NCBI RefSeq assembly: GCF_002878395.1
Contig: NC_061115.1
Span: forward strand, 51,449,438 to 51,513,437
Reading direction: 5' to 3'
From: Capsicum annuum
Taxonomy: Eukaryota > Streptophyta > Magnoliopsida > Solanales > Solanaceae
DNA length: 64,000 nucleotides
Positions 34,496 to 47,130 of the stretch are shown piece by piece (position 1 is the first letter of the stretch; every line of letters begins with the position of its first letter). A program made the translations under genes and the position numbers. The notes beneath the pieces were generated by a model. It searched no databases. It was given only the letters and a program-made list of their open reading frames with translations, and had not been told where the DNA came from.

Positions 34496-35560
34496 ATGCC
34501 TCCCAGAAAGACTAACAAAAGAAGATCTAGGAACCAGCCAGCACCTCCGCCAATTTAGGAAAATACCCTGAATGAGCACGTTTATCACGCATAATTTAGA
34601 GTAGCATTCACCATCCTAGCCCATTTTGTGGCAGCTCAGAATGTTCGACCAACTACTGTTCAATCCAACCCAGGCCAATACTGCTACAGCTAGAATTTGG
34701 GACTTTACCCAAATGAACCCTCCTTCATTTTTAGGGTCTAAGTCTAAGGAGGAGCCACAGGAATTCCTTGGCATGGTGCAGAAGGTAACAGAAATTATGG
34801 GGCTAACTGTTAGTGAGAGTTCTGAGTTATCTACCTATCAGTTATAAGATATAGCTCATACATGGTTTAAGCAGTGGAAGGTAGAGAGAGGTGTATATGT
34901 AGGGCCTATAGAATGGGAGGAGTTTGCTACTTCTTTCTTAGATAGGTTTTTTTAATTGGAATTGAGTGAGGATAAGGTGTAGAGTTCATCAACCTGAAGC
35001 AGTATAACATAAGTGTAAAAGATTATTCCCTCAAGTTTACTCAGTTGTCCAGGTATGCTCCTTATATGGTAGCTTATAACAACTCTAAGATGAGCAAGTT
35101 CGTGTTTGGTGTATCTGATAGTGTGGTCAAGGAGTGTAGGACCACAATGCTGATTAAGGACATGGACTTTTCTAGGTTTATGGTACATACTCAACAGATT
35201 GAGGAACAGAAGACTAAAGAGAAAGAGAGAAAGAGTTAGAGGGCTAGAATAGTTAGTTTCAGTTTTGCTCAGCCAAAGTCAGAAAGTAGAAACCGTTCTC
35301 AATTTTGCCCAAAATTTTTAGTCCCAGATCTGTCTTCGTCTAGTGCGCCGATGCACAAATTTAGGAATGATAATAAGAATTGGGTGCCAGGCTCTAAATC
35401 TCAGGGTAGTGTAAATAGTGCTCTAACAAATCCTCTTTGTCAAAAATATGGCAAAAACCATCAAGGTGTCTATAGGGCTAGCAGTGACGTGTGTTTTTGG
35501 TATGCTAAGCTAGCTATAGGATCAGAGAATATCCTCAGGAGGGTTCGCAGAGTCAACATA
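34496..35560 (+). pseudogene. Element 2 gag, broken
   Basis: The start MPPRKTNKRRSRNQPAPPP matches element 1's Gag; a TAG follows within about 60 bp. Capsid-like segments FLGMVQKVTEIMG (34770 region) and [20 protein letters not shown] (35045) are in different frames. The zinc-knuckle region near 35480 reads CFWYAKLA, so its second Cys is lost. The sequence just before the ATG (CCCTTCCGTTTACAAAACATG) aligns with the candidate splice acceptor of element 1 but has lost the AG. Confidence 0.87.
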
Positions 35561-35684
35561 ATCATCCCCCAGTTCAGTTTCGTCGCCCATATCAGTAGGG
35601 TGCCATTTTCAATGCCACCAGTGGGCAGCTTCCAAACAGGCTCTATGCACTTCAGTCCCATAAAATTAGGAGATTTCTCCTGCT

Positions 35685-36230
35685 ATGGTTACTGGTATGT
35701 TGTAAATCTTTTATTTACATATTTATGTTTTGTTAGATCCTGGAGCTTCTCTATCTTTCATAACTCCTTACATAGCCATCAACTTTGGAGTTAGCCCCAA
35801 AATCCTAATAGAGTCTTTCTCAGTCTCTACCCAATGGGTAAGTCAATCATAGCCCAGTGGGTATACAGGAACTGTCTGGTTATGGTTTCTCAAAAAGTTA
35901 CTTCATCAGACCTTGTAGAGATAGAGATGACGGATTTTAACACTATTCTCGGCATAGATAGGCTCCACTCGTGCTATGCCTCAGTCGATTGTAGAAATAT
36001 AATAGTTCATTTTCAGTTTCCAAATGAACCAGTCCTTGAACAGAGGGGTAGTACTACAGTGCTTAGGGGTCAGCTTATTTCGTACCTTAGAGCGAGAAAA
36101 ATGATATCCAAGAGGTGTATTTACCATCTTGTCCGAGTCAAAGACTCTAATTCTGAGACTCCTAATCTTGAGTCAGTTTTAGTAGTAAGGAAATTTTTAG
36201 ATATATTCCTCGAGATCCTCTCAGAGTTAC
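35685..36230 (+). pseudogene. Element 2 protease and linker, broken
   Basis: In the frame with a TAA at about 35705 the active-site segment reads LLDPGASLSFITPYIA, the usual form for this clade, near 35730-35780. The linker (GKSIIAQWVYRN, ILGIDRLHSCYASVDC, RKFLDIFLEILSE) runs open from 35834 to 36257 in one 141-codon frame. The active site is better preserved than in element 1. Confidence 0.85.
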
Positions 36231-36990
36231 TCCTGAAAGGGAAATTGACTTTGGAATAGACCTTCTTCCAGGTACCCAGCCTATCCCTGTTCCACCATAC
36301 AGAATGGCTCTAGCTGAACTAAGAGTTGAAAGAACCATTGAAAGATATCCTAGAGAAGGGATTCATCAGGCCCAGTGTCTCCCCATAGGGTGCATCAATT
36401 CTGTTTGGGCGTAAGAAAAATGATTCTCTTAGAATGTGTATCGACTACCGTCAGTTGAACAAAGTCACAATCATAAACAAGTACCCACTTCCCAGAATCG
36501 ATGACTTGTTCAACCAACTTCAGGGTGCCAGTTACTTCTCGAAGATAGACCATAGATTCGACTATCATCAGCTCAAAGTCAGAGAATGTGACATTCCAAA
36601 AATAGCTTTCCAAACTTGGTATGGTCACTTCGAGTTTCTAGTTATGTTATTTGGTCTTACCAATGCCCCAACAGCCTTTATGAACTTGATGAATCAGGTG
36701 TTCAAGTAGTACTTGGACATATTCGTCATAGTCTTCATAGATGACATCCTTGTCTACTCTCGTAACAAAAATGATTATGCAAACCACCTTAGAAAAGTAT
36801 TGCAAACTCTTAGAGCCTATCAGTTATTCGCTAAATTCAGTAAGTACGAATTTTGGCTAAGATCAGTAGCTATTCTTGGCCATATTATTTTTGGTGATGG
36901 CATTAGAGTTGTTCCTCAAAAGATCAAAGCGGTGAGAAAATGCCCAGACCTATTTCTTCATTAGATATTAGGAGTTTCTTGGATTTGGAT
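36231..36990 (+). pseudogene. Element 2 reverse transcriptase, broken
   Basis: The [20 protein letters not shown] segment, [14 protein letters not shown] (catalytic Asp kept; LRSGY changed to HRFDY) and [18 protein letters not shown] lie in one frame from 36434. TAG at 36707-36709 breaks it. The next frame holds [15 protein letters not shown] (FIDD at 36734-36745), KFSKYEFWL and [10 protein letters not shown] second break follows near 36962. Confidence 0.9.
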
Positions 36991-37560
36991 GGATATTACC
37001 GGTGGTTTGTTGAAGGTTTTTCATCTATTTCATCCCCCATGTCCAGATTCACTCAGAAGAAAGTCAAGTTTCAGTGATCAGATTCTTGTGAGAAGAGTTT
37101 TTAGGAGTTGAAAACTCGACTCACCACAACCTCAGCTTTGACATTACCAGGTGGGTTTGTTGTGTACTATGATTTTTCCAGAGTTGGTTTAGATGTGTTT
37201 TGATGCAGAATAGGTAAGGTTATGGCCTATGCCTCTAGACAAATTAAGCCCCATAAAAAGAATTACCCCACCCATGATCTACTTTAGCAGCTATTGTGTT
37301 TGCCTTAAAGATTTGGAGGCACTATTTGTATTGGGTGCATGTTGACGTGTTCATAGATTACAAAAACATACAGTATGTGTTCTCGTGGAAGGATTTGAAT
37401 ATGTGTCAGAGGAAATGATTAGAATTACTGAAAAACTATGACATGAGTGTTTTGTATCATCTGGGCAAGTCCAATGTAGTAGCAGACACCCTCAGTAGGT
37501 TGTCCATAGGTAGTGTTGCTCATGTTGAGGGTGATAAGAAGAAGTTAGTTCAGGAAGTTC
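36991..37560 (+). pseudogene. Element 2 RNase H, broken
   Basis: The thumb and start of RNase H (LDGYYRWFVEGF-like, then VVYYDFSRVGLD) are spread over frames. From 37443 a frame reads [20 protein letters not shown]. The catalytic region DASRVGLG has changed to DFSRVGLD. Confidence 0.82.
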
Positions 37561-37684
37561 ATCAGCTTGCCAGGTTTGGTGTTCGTTTAGTTGACTTAAC
37601 TGAGGGTAGCATTTGGGTTAAGAATAGTTCAGAATATTCTTTGGTTGCCGAAGTGAAAGAAAAACAAGATAGGGTCCTAGTCTA

Positions 37685-38770
37685 GTGAAACTGAAAGAGT
37701 CAGTCAGAGATCAGAAAATGGAGGTTTTCTCCCAAGGGGGAGATGGTGTGTTGCATTGCCAGGTTAGATTATGTGTGTCGTGTGTGGATGAGTTGAGATG
37801 GAATATTCTTGCAGAAGCACATGGTGCGCGTTACTCTATTCATCCAAGGGCCGCGAGGATGTACCGTAATCTATGAGAAATATATTGGTGGAGTGGGATG
37901 AAGAGGAATATTACAGAGTTTATAGCTAAGTGCTACACTTGTCAGCAAGTTAATATTGAACATTAGAAGTCTAGTGGGTCTATGCAGGAGTTCAGTATTC
38001 CCACTAGGAAGTAGGAGAAAGTGAACATGGATTTTGTGACAGGTTTACCTCATACTTGTCAGTAGCATGATTCAATTTGGGTCATTATGGATAGGATGAC
38101 CAAATTAGCTCATTTCCTACCAGTCCATACTCCTTTTTAGCCGAGGACTATACCAAGCTCTATTTTAGAGAGTTATTTAGGTTGCAAGGTGTTCCATTGT
38201 CCATCATTCAGATAGAGGTACTCAGATTACCTCTCACTTTTGGAAAGCTTTTTAGAAGGGGCTTGGTACCCAAGTTCACCTCAGTACAGGCTTTTACCCT
38301 TAAACAGATGGTTAGGAAGAAAGGACCATTTAGACCCTTGAGGATATGCTGAGAGCATGTGTAGTTGACTTTAAGGGCAGTTGGGATGACCACTTGCCTT
38401 CGATTGAATTTGCGTATAATAACAACTATCATTCCAGTATTCAGGTGGCTCCATTTGAGGCTCTGTATGGAAAGAGATATAGATCTTTAATTGGTTGGTT
38501 TGAAGTAAGTGAGGCCGCGGTAGTGTGGCATGACTTTGTGTTTGATGCTTTAGAAAAAGTACAATAAATTAGGGAGAGGCTTAAGGCAGCCAAGAGCCGA
38601 CAGAAATTGTATGCAGATGTAAGAAGGAAAAATCTTAAATTTGAGGTTGGCAACTTTATGTATTTAAAAATATCCCCCATGAAGGGAGTGAAGAGGTTTG
38701 GTAAGAAGGGGAAGCCTAGTCCCTGATATGTTGGTCCTTATAGGATCCTGAGTCATTTCAAAAAGGTAGC
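37685..38770 (+). pseudogene. Element 2 integrase, broken
   Basis: The zinc-binding head (AEAHGARYSIHPRAARMYRN near 37820; AKCYTCQQ near 37928) keeps two His and two Cys. The first core Asp (MDFVTGLPH) lies near 38029. The ITDRGTQ region near 38210 is damaged by a deletion. A frame from 38346 reads MLRACVVDFKGSWDDHLPSI and FEALYGKRYRS; MKGVKRFGKKGKPSP follows near 38680. Multiple stops. Confidence 0.85.
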
Positions 38771-38894
38771 CTATGAGTTTGAGTTACCTGTAGGCCTAGC
38801 ATCAGTGCACCCAGTGTTTTATGTCTCCTTGTTAAAGAAGTGCATAGGTGACCCAGTAATTGTAGTCCTCGTAGAGAGTGTAGATGTTCAGAAT

Positions 38895-39080
38895 AGTCTC
38901 TCTTATGAGGAGGTCCCAGTCTAGATCCTCGATCGTTAGACTTGCAGACTAAGGAAAAAGAAAGTTCCCCTAGTCAATGTTCTTTCACAAAATCAGTCCG
39001 TTGAGGGAGCCACTTAGGAAGCAGAAGCAGATATGCGGACCAAGTACCCTCATCTTTTCTCTACAAACTCAGACTCAGCT
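38895..39080 (+). pseudogene. Element 2 chromodomain, broken
   Basis: LSYEEVPV, ILDR, RLRKKKVPLVNVL and SVEGAT..EAEADMRTKYPH follow the Tekay chromodomain pattern. TAG codons replace Glu/Gln/Trp codons at three places. Confidence 0.8.
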
Positions 39081-39270
39081 TAAGGTAACAATTATCTTCG
39101 AATTTCTCTTTTCTGTGCTCAATTTCAGCTACATGTCATTCTCATGTCAATCATGCATTCACAAAACCAGTTCAGTCAATAATCATATTTTCATCAGGTA
39201 CATTCATCATGTAACCAAAATTCATCAGTGCTTCAAGCTTAACCAATCTCATTCGAGGACGATTATTCCT

Positions 39271-39280
39271 AATGGGGAGA
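39271..39280 (+). promoter_or_regulatory. Polypurine tract of element 2
   Basis: AATGGGGAGA, 3 bp before the 3' LTR start. Confidence 0.8.
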
Positions 39281-40882
39281 TATTGTAATACCCCAAAAAT
39301 AAAAAACTAATGTTAGAGCCATATTTCAATCTCATGCATAGTACATTATAGTTCTTTGGTAGTGTTATGCATGAGTTTTATGTACATTAAGGACTCAATT
39401 AACTCCCACCTATTAGACGAATCAAAATAATTCTTACCGATTGAATTTTTGATAAGAATGTTGCTTTAGTTAACTTAAAATGAGAATATATTTTTCTCTA
39501 TTTAGAATTTTCTAGCTCAAGACCTACCAAACTGTAGGAAATTGAATTATCTTTCCAGCTATACCAATTTTATCTAAATTCGATACTCGGGTGAGAAGTT
39601 ATGGCACTTTTTGTGAAAAATAGTAGCCCAACACGATAAGACCGCATCGTGCTGATGGCTAAAATCATGTTCATCCTTTTCCAGTGTGTCACTATTACAA
39701 GCACTGCATTGTTCCAAGGGAAATTTTTGTGTTTATCATTTTCCAGTGAGGTACCGCGATTAGCATCGAGTAGTGCCAAGTTATCATTTCGAAATTGTCT
39801 GTTTCCAGAGGCTCAACGCGATTTTACCGCGTCGTGCCGCTGGGTAGATTTGGGATTGTCCCTTTTCCAGTGGCCCAATGTGATTGCACCGCATCACGCC
39901 GAAGGCCAAAATTGGGATTTTTAGTTTAGTTCTGCATTTATAATTCCCAAGGGCATTTAAGTCCTTTTCCCTCACCCCATTCAGTCCAAACACGGGATTT
40001 AAGTCCCAAAAAGCATTGCTTGATCATTATTCTCACAATTTACTCAAATTAAAGTATCCCTCTTTCAAGAAAAAACTTTAGCCCTTCAAGATCAAATCTC
40101 AAGAATTCACCATCAATTCTCATAAATTCATAAATCAAGGTATGTTTGGTGTTCATCCTTGGGTTCCTTCCACCCTTGGAGTTCAAGAATACTTTTTGAG
40201 AACTTGAATTATGATTTCTATTCTTAAATTGGGTTGCATTCATGTATGTGTTGATTTTATGGGTTTCAAATTAAAAAGATTATAATTTTGAGGTGAATGC
40301 TGTAATCATGATATCCCCATGTTATTCTTTCTTATGTTGAAAAACCATGCTCTTCATATGTTTGACAAAATATCTATGTGAATGAATTGTGCATGATGTC
40401 CTAATTGTAATGTTTTTAAGATAGTGATGTGGTTCCATTATTTACGCTATCGAGTCCTGGGGGTATTATATACCCAAAATTAGCTGCTTACTTAGTTCTA
40501 GTCGTAATAGAATGATTTCATAGTATCCTAAACAGTAGCATTCGGTCAGCTAACAGAATTAGCATAAGTTCAGTCAATCTTAGTACAGTCTAGTGATCAG
40601 TGTTGGTTCATTTGGGAGTAGGATTTAGCACCGAGCGAAATCAGGGATGGGCGTATTCTTGCCAGTATAGGCTTTAACCCTTAGTAGTAGTCCTGAGTAG
40701 GGGTGAACATAGGTCGGGTTGGTCGGTTTTTATTAAAAAAAAAATAAACCAATCATGTCGGTTTATTAAAACTATAAACCAAATCAAACCAACATAAAAT
40801 TGGTTTTTTTGGTTTAAGTTTTAGTTGGTTTTTTTGGGTTTTTCGATTTTTTGGGTTTTTTTCAAATTTTTTTATAATCTTT

Positions 40883-40930
40883 ACAACAACAACAACAATA
40901 ACAACAAACCCAGTGTATTCCTACAAAGTG
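40883..40930 (-). mobile_element. Short TS-type SINE tail fragment inside the hAT element
   Basis: ACAACAACAACAATAACAACAAACCCAGTG followed by TATTCCTACAAAG is the reverse complement of a TS SINE 3' end ((TTG)n tail, CACTGGG). Only about 48 bp remain. No target duplication was found. Confidence 0.6.
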
Positions 40931-41300
40931 AAGTTTTTTTATTATTTTTAGTTTTTACAATTATATTGTGATCGAAGACTAGATCAAATATGTTTTCACT
41001 CATGTGCTAATGAAAAGTCATAATTATGATAAAATGAGGAGCGAAAAACTCTCTTGAAACTAAAAAGTGAGATGAAGAGTGAAAAGTTTAGGTTTTACTA
41101 AGTTTATATTAAGTTTTCGATCATTTAATTAGCAATTAATTGACAAATATTACAACTTAAAGGCCCAAATCTAAATATATATCTCCCAAATCTAAATATA
41201 TATCTACATCTACTTTCAAATTATTTAAAATTACTAAAACTAGTTGAAAAAGTATTTAAAAATTAGATTATAGTTAATATTTTATGTATAAAAAAGTTTG

Positions 41301-41304
<4 letters not shown>

Positions 41305-41336
<32 letters not shown>
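41305..41336. repeat. (AT)n microsatellite
   Basis: About 15 AT units inside the hAT-type miniature element. Confidence 0.95.
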
Positions 41337-41340
<4 letters not shown>

Positions 41341-42513
41341 TATATGTCGGTTTGGTTTGGGTTCGGCTTGACTTTTTGTTTTGTTAACACCAAACCAAAC
41401 CAAGAATGGTCGGTTTTATTTTTCTAACGCCAAACCAATCAAACCAAACCATAAGTCAATTTTTTTTCTCGGTTTGGTTCATTGGTTCGGTTTGACTTGA
41501 CGATTTGGCCTGTACACCCTTAGTCCTAAGTTACAGAACCGCATAGCCAATGTAGGATAAATCGTCTTCCTGCCAGTCTAGGGTTGACGTAACTAGATAT
41601 ATCTCATGAGTCTTCCTACCAGATTAGGGTTGACCCAGCCATTGTTAGTAACCCGTGGCACGGTGCTAACACCCTTCCAACTGGGGTTACAGGTTGGACC
41701 CCAAATCAGTCTATAATCGGGGTATATCGGTTAGATAATAATTCACACAATTTTAGTTCTAGTATTCAGTATTTAGTATTCAGCATTCAGTATAGAACTA
41801 GTTAAGTTCTACACGATCATAATACACGATCATAACTTTTAGTTATCAGTAATCAGTATCAGAAAATCAGTACTTCAGTTTTAGTCTAACTCAGACAGAC
41901 GATATATGCTTGATATTGCATGTTTATTATCTTCAGTAGTCCCAGTCTTGCATATACTCTCATCCAGTGACTTCATGATATTTAGCCAATATTGCTCATG
42001 CATATGAACCCATGCATATTAGTCTAACCTCGCCTAACATACCAGTACATTCAAAGTACTGACACATACTCTCTCTTTGCGCTATGATATCTCATATTAT
42101 AGGTTTGGATGCTCGGGTTCCTGACCGTACCTGGCTAGATTAGTCGATCAGCCACAGCTATAGTAGTGAGTCCTCATCCATCGAGGACGCGATACTTATT
42201 TAGTCATTGTGTTATTTTAGTATTTGAGTTATTTCAGATAGAAGTTGTGAGTTAGTTAGGGCCTGTCCCATCAACTCTTTATTTCAGATGATTAGAGGCT
42301 TTCGGACATTATGAGTTAGTAGTTATTCTACAGATGCATTCAGTTTTGATTTAGTTTTATGAACCTTATGGCACTTTCAGTTTTACTTCTGTATATACTT
42401 TATGATTATTATTCAGTGTTCACAGCAGGTACCAGTTATGGGTTAGCTTGTGATCCTTCACGATCGTGAGCACCATGTGACGCCCAGAATGTATTTCGGG
42501 ACGTTACAATGGT

Positions 42514-43711
42514 TTTGAGTACCCTTGAAAGGATAGATTTGACATTTGTCAATATTTTGTATTTTGAGTCTCGGATGAGGTTTCTGATAGTTGTAATGTA
42601 TTTTGAAAAGTCAATTTTGGGTAGGTAGCGTGGTTGGTTTATGTTTGAAACCTTTATTTGTATTTTTACTCTTTGTTTAAAAATTAATATATTTCGGCCT
42701 AAAGGGGTTTCGGGTGTTAATTTATTATAAATGACCTTGTTTTGTAAATTCGATGATTCCATTGGATCTAGAATATGTTTTATGATCTATTTGAACTATT
42801 GGTTCATGTTCATAGGATTTCAAGTGAGTTTCAAGGATCAAAAATAAGTTTTTAAAATTTCTAGTTGGTGATGCGGTCATGTTTGTGCATTAAATACCTT
42901 ATTTATTATTATGTCATCCGAGTGGGGGCTTAACTTCATTATCATAGGGGCTTATCTGTGCATTAGAATGCCTTATCTATCATTGTACCGCCCAAGTGAG
43001 GCATGAATTGATATTATAGGCCTTATTTGAGAATTTAATTATATTATTATTATAATAATATCTGAGTGAAGGATTGAAAATGATATTATTGGTGACTACA
43101 TAACTATTTATTCAGGTGGTGCTAAGTGAAAACTGATATCATGAATTATTGATAAATTGAATTGATTCTGAGCTCACTTAGACACGTATTGAATGGATTT
43201 TGGATCTTCATAATGATTGGATATATGCATTACATCCTCTTATTATGCATTCATATTCATGAGACAATGGTACTACTGAGACATTCTAATTTTTATAAGA
43301 AAATGAGGCACCTTATAAAATGTTTGTACCAAGGGATGTGTCAATAAGGTTGATTTGAGATATGATATTAAGATTATATGAGTATATGGGTTGTGAACCC
43401 CCCCATGGGTCCTACCTGGTAGTCGTGAGTTCAAATAAATGTATACAGAAAGTTATGCAATAACTTTCAAAATATTTCATCATCATCACATATTGCATTG
43501 CATTATCATACTTGGTATAGTTTGATATTGTTTTAGTATTTACTCTTGTATTGTATTTCTGTGCTAGGACCTTATTTTTGATATTGTGTTTGAGAATTTA
43601 TTTCACTTTATTGCATTATCCTATATCATTATATGTTGAGTTGGAGGTTGGAATATTTGAAACATTGGGTCTGGCTGAGGCTTGATAGGAGAAATAGATG
43701 TGTAGGCCTTG
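42514..43711 (+). mobile_element. LTR-C, part 2 of 3
   Basis: Continues LTR-C after element 2 (TTTTGAGTACCCTTG). It is interrupted at 43711 by a minus-strand solo LTR whose target copies are CCTTG (43707-43711) and CCCTG (46060-46064). Confidence 0.7.
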
Positions 43712-46059
43712 TGTAACGCCCTGAAATCTGATCCCAATACGTCATGCGGTGCTCAAGGCTGCGAGTAGCCCTAAGCTAATCCTTTAAGCCTTCTACTAGG
43801 TCTGAACCTTACTTCAAGATAATTTAGTCAAGAAATAATGTCGTATCATACCAAAACTGAACTGAATAAACTGAAGATACTGAATGAATAGAAAATACTG
43901 AAAGTCTATAAATAAACTCATTGTCCGACAAGCCTCTACTACTAAAGAACTAGAGAGCCATTAGGACAGACCCGTAACTGACTCAGACTAAACTGGAAAC
44001 GATAACTCAATTACTATGAAAGCTAGAAATCTGAAGAAGTAGGCCCTCGAATCATGAGGACTCAGCAACTGTGGAAGCATCGATAGAGATGCTTGAACTA
44101 CTCACGTTGCTGATACTGAGCACCTAAACCTACATTATAAGACAATGTAGCACATAGACATACATGTGGATCAGCACTTTGAAGATATACTGAGTATATG
44201 GATAGTGTAATGCATAAGTAAGACATCATCGTAATTAGAAAGTAAATGCATGTTGGATGCATATGACTCACATAAGCTTAATTATCAAAAATACCAAAAT
44301 ATAAAATCATGGATAACAAATCATACTTGTAAATCTAGTGAGTTATAACTCTTAGTATTATAAAAGCTTTTCTATCATTCTTTTCTTTTAAAATTTAAGA
44401 AGTTTTGGGAGCCTTGGGAAATCTTGGAACTTTGGGACGTAGGGAGTTTCTTCTAATTGACATAAACTATGTGAGCTGACATGGAGTCCAACGTCTTGCC
44501 CACATTAAGGAGAGTTGTTCTATCCTTGCCATCAGAATAGAATCTTAACTTAAATGATTACTATCTTAGCCCACTATGGGCAAGTCAGAAACCTACGGTG
44601 GCACGTAGTTCTAGGAAATGAGACCTTGGAATCATACCCAACTCGGTGCTAAATACTACTTATATACTTATTGCTCAGAACTTTTAGAAAATCCACCTTA
44701 AAACAGAACAAGGGTTTATAATGAAAACCAATTATACTTTACTTTGCTTTAAATCATAAACTGTATGAATAATGTGGATTCCTATCTTTACTTGGATCAA
44801 TAGATCAATATTCTTTATCAAAATCTAAAAATAGCTAATCATGGGATGCTTAAAACATAGTCATTATTGAAATGTCAACATACAAACTAGGGCTTAATGA
44901 CCCACGCTTCAATTTCATGTCAAACACCATAAGGTTCATTCTTGATAATACAACTATTCATAATTCAACTTAAAATCTGGAAAATATGATCATACACATT
45001 AATCTTTCAAAAGTAGACATGTAATTCAATATCCAAATCACTTAAAATCTCAAAATCATGCAATTAGAAATATTGGGTATAAACCTTAACTTAAATTTCA
45101 TGGGAAATCATACAAAACTCAGCAATTTGTAACTTAAAGTAAGTTTTTGGGCCCAAGGATGAAAGATTTATCCTTGTTCAAAAGCCCACATACCTTGGAT
45201 GATGAACTAGGTGAACAAGTTTGCTTTTGAGACCCTATTTGTGCTCTTGAATGATGGTTCTTGGAATTCTTGTGTTGGGAATCTTGGGATTCTTGAGGTT
45301 GATTGTTGAAGTTTAGGGTTTTGGTTGAGAGAAATTTTGAGGAATATATCATAAAATGCATGTAATAGACTTAAATCTTGTGTTTGGACCTGGGAAAAAG
45401 TCCAAAATACCCTCTTTAAACCCCTAAACGAAGCTGAAAAATATAATTGGGTCCCAATTTAATAGGTCACTGCGACGCACCACTATCGCGGTGGCTCACT
45501 GGAAACTGACTAATAGGGAATTGGGGACTTCCGCGATGCGGAGCTATCGCGTTGTCCCACTGGATTTTGACAATTGGGATCAAGAACTTCAATGTGACAT
45601 GCCACCATCGCGGTGCCCTATAGAATTACCATTTTAGCCTTCGATGCGATGCGCTACTATAGTGTTGGACTACTGAAATTCAACAATTGGGAAAATAGAC
45701 CTCTTCGCGATGCACCAATATCGTGGAGGTCCAATGGAAATTGAAAAATGGGAATTTGGACCTCGCCGCAATGCGTCAACATTGTGGTGGCCCACTAAAA
45801 AGTGACAATTATGAAATTGTCCTTCACCGCGATGCGGTGTCTGCCCAATTGGCACACTGCCAACTTAAAATGCTCTAACTTCTTCACCGAGTGTCGGATT
45901 TGAGCGAATTTGATATCGATGGAAAGCTTATTCAATTTTTCACATAATGAAAAGTCAAAATCCAGAAAATTCTATATGAAACAAATATTATTCATTTTGA
46001 AAGACATCCCTTAATACTCTAGGAACGAATTTAAGCTAGAAAAAGTTTAGGGTAATACA
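43712..46059 (-). mobile_element. Solo Ty3/gypsy LTR, minus orientation
   Basis: On the plus strand it runs TGTAACGCCCTGAAATC to GGGTAATACA, the reverse complement of the usual TGTATTACCC..GGGCGTTACA. The target copies CCTTG/CCCTG differ by one base. The flanks are LTR-C on both sides and no internal region is present, so LTR-LTR recombination left a solo LTR. It has six CG-containing repeat units (45470-45850) and a donor-like CCAAG|GTATGT (complement at 45190-45197). Confidence 0.88.
45470..45850 (-). repeat. CCGCGATAGTGG-type repeat block in the solo LTR
   Basis: About six imperfect units of roughly 65 bp, each with a CGCGATGCG..CTATCGCGGTGG core and a CCACTGGAAATTGACAATTGGGA spacer. It lies 209-589 bp from the LTR start, the same place as the blocks in elements 1 and 2. 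Confidence 0.8.
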
Positions 46060-46064
46060 CCCTG

Positions 46065-46792
46065 GTGGTAGTATGAGATAAATATGTATATATATGCACT
46101 CTCTTCCCATTTACATCCCATATTACTTGGTGGATTATGATTGATTTTCCCCTTGTTACTGAATATAAATGAATATTGTTAACTCACCTAGGTTAGCGTG
46201 CCTACCCTATTTTTGGTGAATATATTGACTGTTGTGTTGGGTTACTTTGATAGGATAAAAGAAGGTAATTACGAGATATATATTGATTGGGAGAAACCTT
46301 GGGTAGTTTAGATAGTGGTTCTTGCTATTTCTTTAGATTAAGGTAGGTTATCGACATTGCTTGCTAAACGCAGGTGGTTTCATACTCATCTTTACTTCTT
46401 CTTTTTTTTTTCTTATTTTCTGCACCACGTGCAGGTATTAGACCGAGTAGCAGCTTGCAGATTATTTTCTTTTAGAATTAATATTGCAAAAATCGAGGTA
46501 GTACTGGCGCACTCTAAGTTTATTCAGATCTTTTTTTATTTATCTTATGTTTACCGTATTTAAGATACTACAGCTATTGTTATTATTCTACATTTAGAGG
46601 TTTGTACTGATGACAACCAGATCTAAAATGCATCTCTGAGACTTCTGTCTCATATATATGTATATATATATAGGACTATTCGTTCTTTTGTTTCTGCTTT
46701 TTTTTCTTAAATCTTGTTTTGGGAATGGGTTAGGCTTACTTGTCATGATGGGTTTGACGAGTACCATCACGTACCTATTTTGGGTTGTAACA
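46065..46792 (+). mobile_element. LTR-C, part 3 of 3
   Basis: Resumes after the solo LTR and ends TTTTGGGTTGTAACA. The last 60 bp (CATGATGGGTTTGACGAGTACCATCACG) resemble the end of a common Solanaceae gypsy LTR ending in GGGTCGTGACA. The target copy ATAGA follows. Confidence 0.72.
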
Positions 46793-46797
46793 ATAGA

Positions 46798-46925
46798 TTT
46801 GTTCTTATTAAGTGGTTCTTGCTATCATTATTCTTTCTTATACTCATTCGATCATGCCTTCAATCGTTGTGGACTCGTATATGATGTGATTTAATTATGT
46901 CACCATATTTGGATGATGTTAATTC
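46798..46925. mobile_element. Palindromic miniature element, right half
   Basis: TTTGTTCTTATTAAGTGG to GATGATGTTAATTCAACTAA is the continuation of 21139-21305, as shown by alignment with the reverse complement of 47131-47405. Confidence 0.85.
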
Positions 46926-47130
46926 AACTAATTTAAATTAGTTTCTCCTTTTCTTGGTCATATACAAATCCTTATTTATGTAGGTATAAAAGAAATCTAT
47001 ACGTCTATTAAAGATCAAAAACTTAACCTACAAAAAAGTGTCAGAGATCTACCATTGACCATGCGAATATATAGCCTAGCAATAGTATGATAAATAGGGA
47101 GGAAATTAATTTAAATTAAATTAAATTAGA

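Larger units (their letters stand above)
40698..41522. mobile_element. hAT-type miniature element in the 3' LTR of element 2
   Basis: Ends TAGGGGTGAACA and the complement of TAAGGGTGTACA; target copies GTCCTGAG (40690-40697) and GTCCTAAG (41523-41530). Removing it restores TAGTCCTGAGTTACAGAACC, which matches the uninterrupted 5' LTR near 33330. The flanks are rich in TCGGTTTGGTTT and AAACCAAACC, forming imperfect inverted arms. No transposase. Confidence 0.88.
39284..42508 (+). mobile_element. Element 2, 3' LTR with inserted hAT-type element
   Basis: Starts TGTAATACCCCAAAAATA and ends GGGACGTTACA, followed by target copy ATGGT. Without the insert at 40698-41522 and its 8-bp target copy it is 2392 bp, close to the 2408-bp 5' LTR. 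The donor-like site TCAAGGTATG (40135-40144) is intact here, unlike in the 5' LTR. Confidence 0.92.

Noticed and set aside
42436..42762. 108-codon minus-strand open frame
   Set aside because: It spans the end of element 2's LTR and the start of LTR-C part 2, so it is an insertion-junction frame.
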